Positions 1 through 6,277 of a stretch of DNA of 8,362 nt are shown piece after piece; within the stretch, counting starts at the first letter, position 1; every line of letters begins with the position of its first letter. The notes beneath the pieces are model-generated. The model did not search any database. It was given only the letters and a program-made list of their open reading frames with translations, and had not been told where the DNA came from. The translations under genes were made by a program, and so were the position numbers. This DNA is from an uncultured Campylobacter sp. (GTDB lineage: Bacteria; Campylobacterota; Campylobacteria; Campylobacterales; Campylobacteraceae): assembly GCF_938017615.1 (NCBI RefSeq), contig NZ_CALIJA010000084.1:1-8362 (forward strand), in the 5' to 3' direction.

Positions 1-41
1 AGAAATTTTTCAAAAAATACGGCGAAAGAATTTTCAAAATT

Positions 42-677
42 CTAGTTATTCACCCGTCCGTATCCTGCGAAGCGGTTCGACGCTAGGCAGCTTATGCGGT
101 CTTTGCCACAGCGCACGATGTAGCTATTTTCCATCTTTTGCCCCGCTACATGGACGTTTTTCTTATTTAAATTTACGAAGTCCGCTTGATTTCTACCGCG
201 AGTATTGTGGACAAATTTCACGCGACCGTCGGCATAGATCTCGCGCACGATACCGATATGGCTGATCTCGTTATTGACCTTGCCTTTGTTAGAGCGCAAG
301 GTGTTTTGAAAAAATACCAAATCCCCCACTCGCGGCGTATTGCTGAGTAAATTTTTACGGCTGTAATAATTATATATTGCTTGGGATTTACGTCCGTTTG
401 TGAAGTATTTCGGCAGATCTTTTGAGTTAAAAAATAGATCATCGTATTTATCATTTAGCACGGTAATAAATCCGCTGCAGTCCCCTCCCGCGCGAGTACC
501 AGTGTAATCGTCTACCGATGCAATTAGCGGGCGGTTAAACTCGCTTCCTGGCACCGAAGTTATTCCTTCTTCATGATCGTTTAAGACATACGCTTGCTGG
601 CTGCCGGCAGACGGGGCTTTCGAGGAGCAACCGATCAGCAAAAACGCACCCAAAGCGCAAATAATTAGTTGTTTCAT
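42..677 (-). CDS. NlpC/P60-like cell-wall cysteine peptidase lipoprotein
   Basis: Probable lipoprotein that cuts peptide links in peptidoglycan. The 211-residue product begins with a short basic and hydrophobic signal peptide. A lipobox L14-I15-G16-C17 follows, with Ser at +2, which by the usual rule favours the outer membrane. The NlpC/P60 pattern is visible: GGDCSGF with candidate nucleophile Cys67, the typical PRVGDLVFF stretch at 115-123, then SHIGIV with candidate His140. His157 or Asn158 in FVHNTRG could be the third polar residue. Cys190 and Cys197 near the C-terminus could form a disulfide. The ATG at 677 is preceded on the minus strand by AAGGA at good spacing, which supports this start. 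The gene is divergent from murA. The family assignment comes from motif order only; a CHAP-like amidase is the main alternative. The exact cleaved bond cannot be told from the sequence. Confidence 0.85.
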   Translation of the reverse strand: MKQLIICALGAFLLIGCSSKAPSAGSQQAYVLNDHEEGITSVPGSEFNRPLIASVDDYTGTRAGGDCSGFITVLNDKYDDLFFNSKDLPKYFTNGRKSQAIYNYYSRKNLLSNTPRVGDLVFFQNTLRSNKGKVNNEISHIGIVREIYADGRVKFVHNTRGRNQADFVNLNKKNVHVAGQKMENSYIVRCGKDRISCLASNRFAGYGRVNN

Positions 678-695
678 ATAAAAAATCCTTATAAA

Positions 696-701
696 ATTAT
701 G
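696..701 (-). promoter_or_regulatory. candidate -10 box for the lipoprotein gene
   Basis: On the minus strand CATAAT lies about 20 bases upstream of the lipoprotein ATG, a reasonable place for a sigma-70 -10 element. No convincing -35 is seen, which is common in Campylobacter, where the -35 region is poorly conserved. This is a position-based guess. Confidence 0.3.
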
Positions 702-736
702 TAACGGTTAAATTTAGGCGTAATTTTAGCGCTCAG

Positions 737-777
737 TGGTAACAAAATGGTAACTTTAAAGCTAAATTCTGTATAAT
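737..777 (+). promoter_or_regulatory. murA promoter with two TGGTAAC direct repeats
   Basis: A perfect TATAAT at 772-777, with TG directly before it, sits 26 bases upstream of the murA ATG. Two exact copies of TGGTAAC at 737-743 and 748-754 lie upstream with an 11-base period, one helical turn. The second copy covers the place where a -35 hexamer would be (749-754, 17 bases before the -10). That arrangement would suit a regulator bound as a tandem dimer. The -10 is well supported; the operator idea is inference. Confidence 0.6.
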
Positions 778-802
778 CGCCGAAATTTTATACGGAGAAA
801 TC

Positions 803-2071
803 ATGCATTATCTACGAATTAACGGGGGCAAAAAACTAAGCGGCAGCGTCAAAATAAGTGGCGCAAAAAACGCCGCACTGCCGCTCATAGCTCTATCTAT
901 CCTTTCAAAAAACGAAGTCGTAATTAAAAATTTACCCGCAGTTTCCGATATCCACACGCTAATTCAGCTGCTTTCAAATTTAGGCGCAAAATGCGAGTTT
1001 CTTGACGCCAACACCGCCAAAATCGATCCGCGCGAGATAAACTCGACCAAGGCTATCTACGACATAGTGCGTAAAATGCGCGCTTCGATCTTGGTGCTAG
1101 GACCGCTTTTAGCGCGGTTTAGACACTGCGAGGTAAGCCTTCCCGGAGGCTGCGCGATCGGCGCAAGACCGATCGATCTGCACCTTAGCGCGCTTGAAAA
1201 GATGGGCGCGGAGGTTAAGATCGAGCAAGGTTACGTCGTTTGCACCGCAAAAAAGGGGCTTAAGGGCGCGACTATAAATTTTGACAAAATTACCGTCACC
1301 GGCACCGAAAATATCGTAATGGCGGCTGCCTTAGCAAGCGGCACCACTCATATCATAAACGCGGCAAAAGAGCCCGAAGTGATCGCCGTTTGCAACGCAT
1401 TAAAAAGCGCAGGCATCGACATAGAGGGCATCGGCACGAACGAAATCCTCATCAAAGGAAGCGGCGGCGAGCTTTTAAGCTTAAACGAAATTTCGATTAT
1501 TCCCGATCGCATCGAAGCAGGCACCTATCTGTGCGCAGGCGCGATCACGGGCTCTCGTATCAAGATCACGCACGCTTGCGCGGCTCATCTTGGCGCAGTG
1601 CTTGCAAAATTTGAAGATATGGGCTTTAAATTTGAAATTTCAAGCGGCGGCGAGGAAATAACTATCCTGCCCGCCTCAAAGATCAAACCCGTAGAGATTA
1701 TAACGAGCGAATATCCGGGCTTTCCTACCGATATGCAGGCGCAGTTTATGGCGCTTGCGTGCATCTCCTCGGGCGTCAGCACCATCGACGAGAGGCTTTT
1801 TGAAAACCGCTTCATGCACGTAAGCGAACTTTCAAGAATGGGCGCAGATATCCGCCTAAACGGACACATCGCGACGATCAGCGGCGGCAAGCTAAACGGC
1901 GCGGACGTGATGGCTACCGATCTGCGCGCCAGCTCGGCACTCGTTTTAGCCGCCCTTGCGGCGCGCGGCGAGAGCAAAATACATAGAATTTACCACCTGG
2001 ATCGCGGATATGAGAGACTAGAGGCTAAGCTTGGTGCGCTTGGCGCGGACATACAGAGGCTCGAGGAATGA
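803..2071 (+). CDS. murA: UDP-N-acetylglucosamine 1-carboxyvinyltransferase (MurA)
   Basis: Cytoplasmic enzyme that transfers enolpyruvate from phosphoenolpyruvate to UDP-GlcNAc, the first committed step of peptidoglycan synthesis and the target of fosfomycin. The 422-residue length is normal for a full EPT-fold enzyme. Visible hallmarks are K22 in SGAKNA, the R90-K91-M92-R93 segment, and the catalytic loop PGGCAIGARPIDLH with Cys117. That Cys is the residue fosfomycin alkylates, so the protein lacks the Asp variant linked to intrinsic resistance. Also present are DRIEAGTY (235-242), YPGFPTDMQAQ with catalytic-type Asp310, TDLRASSALV (372-381) and DRGYE with Arg401. GGAG at 794-797 lies five bases before the ATG and fixes the start. 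The TGA stop overlaps a further ATG (ATGA) that opens only a five-codon frame. I recall murA and moeA as neighbours in C. jejuni too. No defect is seen. Confidence 0.98.
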   Translation: MHYLRINGGKKLSGSVKISGAKNAALPLIALSILSKNEVVIKNLPAVSDIHTLIQLLSNLGAKCEFLDANTAKIDPREINSTKAIYDIVRKMRASILVLGPLLARFRHCEVSLPGGCAIGARPIDLHLSALEKMGAEVKIEQGYVVCTAKKGLKGATINFDKITVTGTENIVMAAALASGTTHIINAAKEPEVIAVCNALKSAGIDIEGIGTNEILIKGSGGELLSLNEISIIPDRIEAGTYLCAGAITGSRIKITHACAAHLGAVLAKFEDMGFKFEISSGGEEITILPASKIKPVEIITSEYPGFPTDMQAQFMALACISSGVSTIDERLFENRFMHVSELSRMGADIRLNGHIATISGGKLNGADVMATDLRASSALVLAALAARGESKIHRIYHLDRGYERLEAKLGALGADIQRLEE

Positions 2072-2305
2072 AGACTTCGGAATAAAATCTTGCGCAAGCA
2101 AGCAAAGTGGAATTTTACGAGCGAAATGTTTTGAAATTTTAAGTAACACTAGCATTAAAATAAGGCAATTGAGCCCGTAAAATTTCGCGCATTTATTTGG
2201 GTAAAATTTTGCTTTGCAAGCTTTGGCGCAACATAAAATTTAAGGTCACGCGAAGTATTAACTGCGCGAATTTAAAATGTAAAAAAATGATAAAAAGGAC
2301 TTAAA
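2072..2305. other. murA-moeA gap with AAATTT words and a weak moeA promoter
   Basis: This gap has no supported gene. A five-codon frame starting at 2068 overlaps the murA stop. CTTGCGCAAG (2089-2098) is a perfect 10-base palindrome. Two AAAATTT-type words occur after GTA or GGTA around 2178-2210, typical of this genome's gaps. TAAAAT at 2273-2278, about 28 bases before the moeA ATG, is a possible -10 box. I see no molybdenum-cofactor riboswitch fold by eye, and no terminator with a U tract for murA. Confidence 0.35.
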
Positions 2306-3487
2306 ATGATAGGAATAAATGAGGCTATAGATTTGGCTACGGCTAGAATCACATCAAGCAGGCGGAGCGAAATGGTGCCTCTTCCCAGCGCCTTAGGTCG
2401 TATCCTTTCTAGCGATATTTCTGCGATTAAAAACCTGCCCTGCTTCGATAATTCGGCGCTTGACGGCTATGCCTATGCGGCGGACTTCAAAGACGAAGAG
2501 CTAAAAATCGTAGAGCCTACGATTTTTGCGGGAGATGAGAAATTTTACGAAATCAAGGCTACGCAAGCGCAAAAGATAATGACCGGCGCGCCAATGCCTG
2601 CGGGCGCGGACTCTGTCGCGAGGCTAGAGGATGTAGACGCGCAAGGTGGAACTCTAAAAATCCCTGCTTCCGTTCATGCCCACGACGGCTTTCGTAAAAA
2701 AGGCGAGGAGGTGCGCGCGGGCGAGCTTTTATTGCGCCGTGGCGAAATTTTAAACCCTGCTAAAATCATGCTTCTTGCCGCGCAAGGAATTTACGAAGTA
2801 AGCGTTTACGCGCGTCCTAAAATCGCCCTATTTTCCAGTGGAAACGAACTAAAAGAGCCGTGGCAGAGCGCAAGTGAGCGCGAAATTTATAACGCCAACT
2901 CTAGTGGCATTGCTGCATTGCTGCAAAAATACGGCTTTGAAAATGAGTATTTAGGGATTTTAAAGGATGATTTTAGCGCGGTATGCGAGGCGCTAGACGC
3001 TGCTACGCGTAAATTTGACGTGCTAATTACCAGCGGTGGAGCAAGTGCTGGGGAGGCGGATTTTATGCAAAGCGCTATGAGTGAACTTGGATTTTTACAG
3101 GTTTTCGATCACATCGATATCAAGCCCGGCCGCCCCAGCAAGTGCTTCGCAAAAGACGGCAAATTCGTCTTTGCAATGGCAGGCAATCCGATGGCTGCTT
3201 TCGTGCTTACGCGCGCAGTCATACTGCCGATCCTATTTAAGCTTAGCGGCGCAAGCGAGGCTTTTAGCGCAGAAGCGGCGATCTATGCCAAGCTCGCAAG
3301 CGATCTGAAGCTAAAAAGCGGCAGAGTAAATTTAACCGTAGGCGCATATGAAGGCGGAGTTTTTACGCCTATGCCGTCGCCTTCTGGGCGCATCAGACCG
3401 CTGGCTGCGGCATCGCATTTTTTCTTGGCTGATCCCGAATGCGACAAAGTTCGCGCTGGAGAAATCGTAAAAATTTATGAAATTTAA
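2306..3487 (+). CDS. moeA: molybdopterin molybdenumtransferase (MoeA)
   Basis: Cytoplasmic enzyme that inserts molybdate into adenylylated molybdopterin, the last common step of molybdenum cofactor synthesis. The cofactor serves enzymes such as periplasmic nitrate reductase and formate dehydrogenase in this group. The 393-residue length matches the family. Motifs appear in the expected order: FDNSALDGYAY with Asp53, TGAPMPAGADSVARLED (93-109), LFSSGNEL (175-182), YNANSSG (195-201), the MoCF-fold core TSGGASAGEADF with Glu250 and Asp252, IKPGRPSKCF (272-281), and MAGNPMAAF (291-299). A C-terminal domain IV ends with SGRIRPLAAA around 360-369. AAAGGA at 2294-2299, six bases before the ATG, supports the start. 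The gene ends just before the tRNA-Gly promoter. MogA is less likely because the N-terminal MoeA domains are present. Confidence 0.96.
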   Translation: MIGINEAIDLATARITSSRRSEMVPLPSALGRILSSDISAIKNLPCFDNSALDGYAYAADFKDEELKIVEPTIFAGDEKFYEIKATQAQKIMTGAPMPAGADSVARLEDVDAQGGTLKIPASVHAHDGFRKKGEEVRAGELLLRRGEILNPAKIMLLAAQGIYEVSVYARPKIALFSSGNELKEPWQSASEREIYNANSSGIAALLQKYGFENEYLGILKDDFSAVCEALDAATRKFDVLITSGGASAGEADFMQSAMSELGFLQVFDHIDIKPGRPSKCFAKDGKFVFAMAGNPMAAFVLTRAVILPILFKLSGASEAFSAEAAIYAKLASDLKLKSGRVNLTVGAYEGGVFTPMPSPSGRIRPLAAASHFFLADPECDKVRAGEIVKIYEI

Positions 3488-3498
3488 GCGAGAAATTA

Positions 3499-3527
3499 TT
3501 GACAAATGAAAATTTATAGGCTACAAT
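3499..3527 (+). promoter_or_regulatory. near-consensus sigma-70 promoter of tRNA-Gly
   Basis: An exact TTGACA (3499-3504) is followed after 17 bases by TACAAT (3522-3527). This is one base from consensus overall and has ideal spacing. Transcription would start near 3534, giving a leader of about 15 bases before the mature tRNA. It is the strongest promoter visible in the window and begins 12 bases after the moeA stop codon. Confidence 0.85.
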
Positions 3528-3548
3528 CGCGCTTTATTTTTATCGCAT

Positions 3549-3623
3549 GCGGGAATAGCTCAGTGGTAGAGCGCAACCTTGCCATGGTTGATGTCGCGAG
3601 TTCGACTCTCGTTTCCCGCTCCA
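3549..3623 (+). tRNA. tRNA-Gly (anticodon GCC)
   Basis: The cloverleaf was folded by hand. The acceptor stem GCGGGAA (3549-3555) pairs with TTCCCGC (3613-3619), followed by discriminator T3620 and an encoded CCA (3621-3623). The D stem is GCTC/GAGC with loop AGTGGTA. The anticodon stem CAACC/GGTTG closes loop TTGCCAT with anticodon GCC at 3581-3583. The T stem GCGAG/CTCGT, with one G-T pair, closes loop TTCGACT. The anticodon reads GGC and GGU glycine codons. Nothing suggests a pseudo-tRNA. Confidence 0.97.
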
Positions 3624-3634
3624 TCTTAACTTCA

Positions 3635-3646
3635 AATTTTAAAATT
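3635..3646. repeat. AATTTTAAAATT palindrome after the tRNA
   Basis: A perfect 12-base AT palindrome sits 12 bases after the tRNA CCA. The same 12-mer recurs at 4706-4717 inside the coaD 3' end and at 8249-8260. It could act as a weak processing or termination hairpin, but it has no GC in the stem and no U tract, so the role is unknown. Confidence 0.4.
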
Positions 3647-3699
3647 CCTTCCGCTCCATTCGCTTTTAAAGCACAAAATTTCGATATGAAAGCCTTGAA

Positions 3700-4254
3700 A
3701 TGAAAATTTTAGTTTGCGTAAGCGGCGCGAGTTTTTGCGAGATCGGGCTTGATCTGCTTAAATTTCTTGCCAGCTCGCCGCATGAAATCCACGCCGTGTT
3801 TACGCAGGGCGCGCGCCGCGTCCTGAGCGCCGAAAGCGGCATAGACGCGGACGAGGCTTTAAAATCCGCGGAATTTAGGAGCGTAAAATTTTACCCCGAT
3901 AACGATCTTAGTGCGCCGCCCGCTTCGGGCTCGTTCGGCATTGACGCAGTGATCTTTGCGCCCTGCTCTATCGGCTCTTTGGCTAAAATTTACGGTGGGC
4001 TTTGCGACAGCTTAAGCACCCGTGCCGCCGCAGTCGCGCTAAAAGAGCGCAAGCGGCTGGTCCTAGGCGTGCGTGAGATGCCGCTTTCTGCGATCAGCCT
4101 GCGTCAGATGAGTGAGCTAGCCGCACTCGGCGTCATCATCGCTCCGCCCGTGATCGCAGGCTACTGCGGCGTGCAAAATTTAAAAAATTTCATAATCGGC
4201 AAGTGGTGCGACGCGCTGGGCGTGCAAAACGAGCTATTTAAAAGGTGGCAATAA
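3700..4254 (+). CDS. ubiX: flavin prenyltransferase (UbiX family)
   Basis: UbiX attaches a dimethylallyl group to reduced FMN, making the prenylated flavin that UbiD-type decarboxylases need. Campylobacter makes menaquinone by the futalosine route, in which a UbiD/UbiX-type decarboxylation is expected, so that is the likely role (inference). The 184-residue protein is a flavodoxin-like fold. It shows VSGAS (7-11) for flavin phosphate, APCSIGSLAKI (87-97), STRAA (106-110), ALKERKRLVL (113-122), REMPLS (125-130) and PPVIAGY with Tyr155. It departs from the textbook family in three places: SGASF in place of SGASG, IAGYC in place of AFYH, and K168 where an Arg is usual. The start has a weak ribosome site, but its ATG overlaps the TGA of a five-codon frame (3686-3703), which may allow coupled translation. 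The stop overlaps coaD by one base, so the two form an operon. Confidence 0.9.
   Translation: MKILVCVSGASFCEIGLDLLKFLASSPHEIHAVFTQGARRVLSAESGIDADEALKSAEFRSVKFYPDNDLSAPPASGSFGIDAVIFAPCSIGSLAKIYGGLCDSLSTRAAAVALKERKRLVLGVREMPLSAISLRQMSELAALGVIIAPPVIAGYCGVQNLKNFIIGKWCDALGVQNELFKRWQ
4241..4248 (+). promoter_or_regulatory. coaD: ribosome binding site fixing the coaD start
   Basis: AAAGGTGG lies inside the end of ubiX and five bases before ATG 4254. An in-frame GTG at 4245 would extend the protein by three residues, but it lies within this ribosome site itself, so ATG 4254 is the better start. Confidence 0.7.
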
Positions 4255-4730
4255 TGCAAAACTCAAGAAAATGTATCTATCCGGGCACTTTCGATCCTAT
4301 CACGAACGGTCATCTGGACGTCATCAAGCGCGCGCTAGGCCTCTTTGATGAAGTTATCGTGGCAGTCGCGCTAAACGAGAGCAAAAAACCCTACTTCAGC
4401 CTAAAATCCAGACTAGAGATGGCGCGAGCCGCGACACGCGGGCTTCGTGGCGTGAGCGTGCAAAGCTTTGATAATCTACTCGTGGATTTTGCTAAATCTT
4501 GCGGCGTGCGCTTCGTTATCCGCGGGCTTCGCGCGGTTAGCGACTTTGAGTACGAGCTGCAGATCGGCTACGCAAACGCCTCGCTATGGGAGGAATTTGA
4601 GAGCGTGTATTTGATGCCGACGCTCAAAAACGCCTTCATCTCAAGCTCGATCGTCCGCTCCGTTTTGAGCCACGGCGGCGACGTTTCGCACCTAGTGCCG
4701 AGCGAAATTTTAAAATTTTTAAAAAAATGA
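4254..4730 (+). CDS. coaD: phosphopantetheine adenylyltransferase (CoaD)
   Basis: Cytoplasmic enzyme that joins 4'-phosphopantetheine and ATP to give dephospho-CoA, the next-to-last step of coenzyme A synthesis. The 158-residue length from ATG 4254 is typical. The nucleotidyltransferase signature is complete: YPGTFDPITNGH (9-20) with the TNGH form of the HxGH motif, NESKKPYF (41-48), the substrate loop VIRGLRAVSDFEYE (88-101) and the ISSSIVR motif (129-135). The start codon shares its A with the TAA of ubiX (TAATG), so translation is probably coupled and the two are co-transcribed. An AATTTTAAAATT palindrome lies in the last codons, and the palindrome GCTTGCAAGC follows the stop directly. In the order I recall from C. 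jejuni, tmk follows coaD; here an unrelated gene intervenes. Confidence 0.97.
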   Translation: MQNSRKCIYPGTFDPITNGHLDVIKRALGLFDEVIVAVALNESKKPYFSLKSRLEMARAATRGLRGVSVQSFDNLLVDFAKSCGVRFVIRGLRAVSDFEYELQIGYANASLWEEFESVYLMPTLKNAFISSSIVRSVLSHGGDVSHLVPSEILKFLKK

Positions 4731-4752
4731 GCTTGCAAGCGATTAAAATTTA
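4731..4752. repeat. GCTTGCAAGC palindrome and GCGATTAAA repeat after coaD
   Basis: GCTTGCAAGC (4731-4740) is a perfect 10-base palindrome starting at the base after the coaD TGA. GCGATTAAA occurs at 4739-4747 and again at 4763-4771. No U tract follows, so a terminator is not supported. Confidence 0.3.
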
Positions 4753-4803
4753 GCCTACAGGTGCGATTAAATTTAAAATTTACAAGCCGCACGGGAGATA
4801 AAA

Positions 4804-5892
4804 ATGAATAAGCAAATGGATGAGATAGAAAGACTGCGAACGTTTTTAAAAAGCGTGAGAGATGAATACAAAGCCTTAAATAAAATAGCCGAAGCGCAGG
4901 CCGTAAGCAGGCGCTGGGCGTCGGACGAGTATATTAATTTAGAGCCATTTTATTTTGAGTTCAACCGTTTCTCAAAAGGTAGAGTTTTAAAAGAAGCGCC
5001 TAAAAATATCGCAAACGCCTACGAATACGGCTTTGACGCGCAAGATCGCGTCGTTTTTGAAAGACAACATGACGGCAAAAAAAGTTTCTTTGAAAGCCTT
5101 TATTTTTGGGGGCGGGACGAAGTTTTAAAATATCATTTCGGTTGCTACAATAAAAGATGCTCAAAATGCTTCAATATAAAAAGATTTGCCTATGAGGATG
5201 GCGTGCTAAAGTCCATCTATTCGGCCTTTGACAACAACGCCTATGGGATAGAAAATTTTACTTACGAAGGCGGCAAACTCGCACAAAGACAGGAGTATGT
5301 AGAGCACCCTCGCGCAGGCAGAAGGAATGACGTAACAAACTATGAATTTGACGCAATGGGCGAGCTGAGCTTGATAACCGAAAATGGTTATGTGCGCTAT
5401 CAAAAGCCCAATAAGGATATGAGCTACAAAAAGCTCTATGAGCTCGCCGCGCAAAGGCTGCTGCCCGCGATTAAAGAGACGATCAAAAAGCACGCGCCAG
5501 GCTGTAAGCTCTACTGCATAAATTTAGCTTGCGACAATAGGAGTTTGCCGCCGATCATCGGATTCGGCTCGCAAGAGCAGCGCGCGCAGTGGCTTGCGCG
5601 AAAAGATGGCTGGCTTCTTTGGCTCGTTCCTGATTACGAGTTTCGAGCCGAGGTCGAAGTAGACTACGAAACGGCGAAAATTTTTGATCTTTTCAATCAA
5701 GAAACGCAGCTAAATGATAAATATGCGCAGGCTAAAAAGCTCATTTGGGAATGCGTGAAGCAGCTCAAAGCAGATCTTGGCGAATTTGCGCTCGATATGA
5801 CGGAGGATTTTACGATCACGGCTACCGATTGCGATCTTAGCGATCTGCGGAAAAATTTCATAGCGATAAATCCCGAACCGATAGGCGGATAA
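4804..5892 (+). CDS. unrecognised 362-residue protein with YD/WD-like hairpin repeats
   Basis: I do not recognise a family. There is no signal peptide or membrane segment, so it is probably cytoplasmic. Residues 1-35 are charged and look helical or coiled. Residues 72-200 hold about five degenerate repeats of the form aromatic-x-Y/F-x-x-x-G/D-x-L/V: AYEYGFDAQDRVV, LYFWGRDEVL, RFAYEDGVL, NFTYEGGKL and NYEFDAMGEL. These resemble YD/WD beta-hairpin repeats seen in RHS proteins and in YwqK-type antitoxins. A Cys cluster C114-x4-C119-x2-C122 lies in the middle and could bind metal. Residues 207-362 look like a separate alpha/beta domain with KLYCINLACDN (235-245), IIGFGSQEQRAQWL (251-264) and WLLWLVPDYEF (270-280). 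GGGAG at 4793-4797 supports the start. It sits between coaD and tmk, which I remember as adjacent in C. jejuni, so it is probably accessory. An immunity-like role is possible but unproven. Confidence 0.75.
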   Translation: MNKQMDEIERLRTFLKSVRDEYKALNKIAEAQAVSRRWASDEYINLEPFYFEFNRFSKGRVLKEAPKNIANAYEYGFDAQDRVVFERQHDGKKSFFESLYFWGRDEVLKYHFGCYNKRCSKCFNIKRFAYEDGVLKSIYSAFDNNAYGIENFTYEGGKLAQRQEYVEHPRAGRRNDVTNYEFDAMGELSLITENGYVRYQKPNKDMSYKKLYELAAQRLLPAIKETIKKHAPGCKLYCINLACDNRSLPPIIGFGSQEQRAQWLARKDGWLLWLVPDYEFRAEVEVDYETAKIFDLFNQETQLNDKYAQAKKLIWECVKQLKADLGEFALDMTEDFTITATDCDLSDLRKNFIAINPEPIGG

Positions 5893-5964
5893 GGGCAAAA
5901 CTTAAAATTTCATCGTCGCGATTTTATCATTGCGCGCAGCACTCGCCCGCCCCAATGCGCCCCA

Positions 5965-6134
5965 CTCTGCATAACGCCGCCCTGCTCCGCCCGAAGTGCC
6001 GCCATTTCCGTCTGACGCCATCCGATTCAACTGGTATACGTCCTGCTCTGTATGATGACGCCCTGCTTCGCCTGACGCGTCATCATATCCGCACGGCGTG
6101 CCGTCTTTACCGACTGGTGCCCTGCTTCGCTCGA
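5965..6134. repeat. imperfect repeats with core GCCCTGCTYCGC
   Basis: Copies start at 5965 and 6046 and match at 24 of 30 bases; five of the six differences are transitions. A third copy of the core, GCCCTGCTTCGC, lies at 6119-6130. The spacing is 81 bases and then 59 bases. The 81-base period is a multiple of three, while 59 is not. On the minus strand each copy reads S-[GS]-[EG]-A-G-[RH]. Confidence 0.6.
6051..6087. repeat. 11-bp perfect inverted repeat around a repeat core
   Basis: TATGATGACGC (6051-6061) is the exact reverse complement of GCGTCATCATA (6077-6087), with a 15-base loop that holds the CCTGCTTCGC repeat core. No T run follows on either strand, so it is not a standard terminator. 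It could form an RNA hairpin or be a protein-binding or recombination remnant. Confidence 0.65.
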
Positions 6135-6277
6135 TACAATGTCCGTAAGCGCAAAATTTACTCGCCTGCTGTTATGCGGCGCATCCGTCCGAGCGCTAAA
6201 TTTAATCGCGAGCCGTTCCACAAAAAGCAGGAGCCGAGTAAGGCAGAGCGCCCGATAAAATTTTATGCCGAAAAATA

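Noticed and set aside
1585..1977. 130-residue minus-strand frame inside murA
   Set aside because: It lies wholly within a complete, conserved murA and is a by-product of its codon use.
2072..2305. Molybdenum-cofactor riboswitch upstream of moeA
   Set aside because: No matching multi-helix fold or conserved core is visible; the gap is mostly AT-rich words.
3549..3623. tRNA-Gly as the attachment site of an integrated island
   Set aside because: No integrase, no mobile genes and no long direct repeat. Only a 9-base copy of the tRNA end is seen nearby.
3506..3703. 65-residue plus-strand frame across the tRNA
   Set aside because: It runs through the tRNA-Gly gene, so most of it is structural RNA. 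Only its last five codons, which overlap the ubiX start, are kept as a separate observation.
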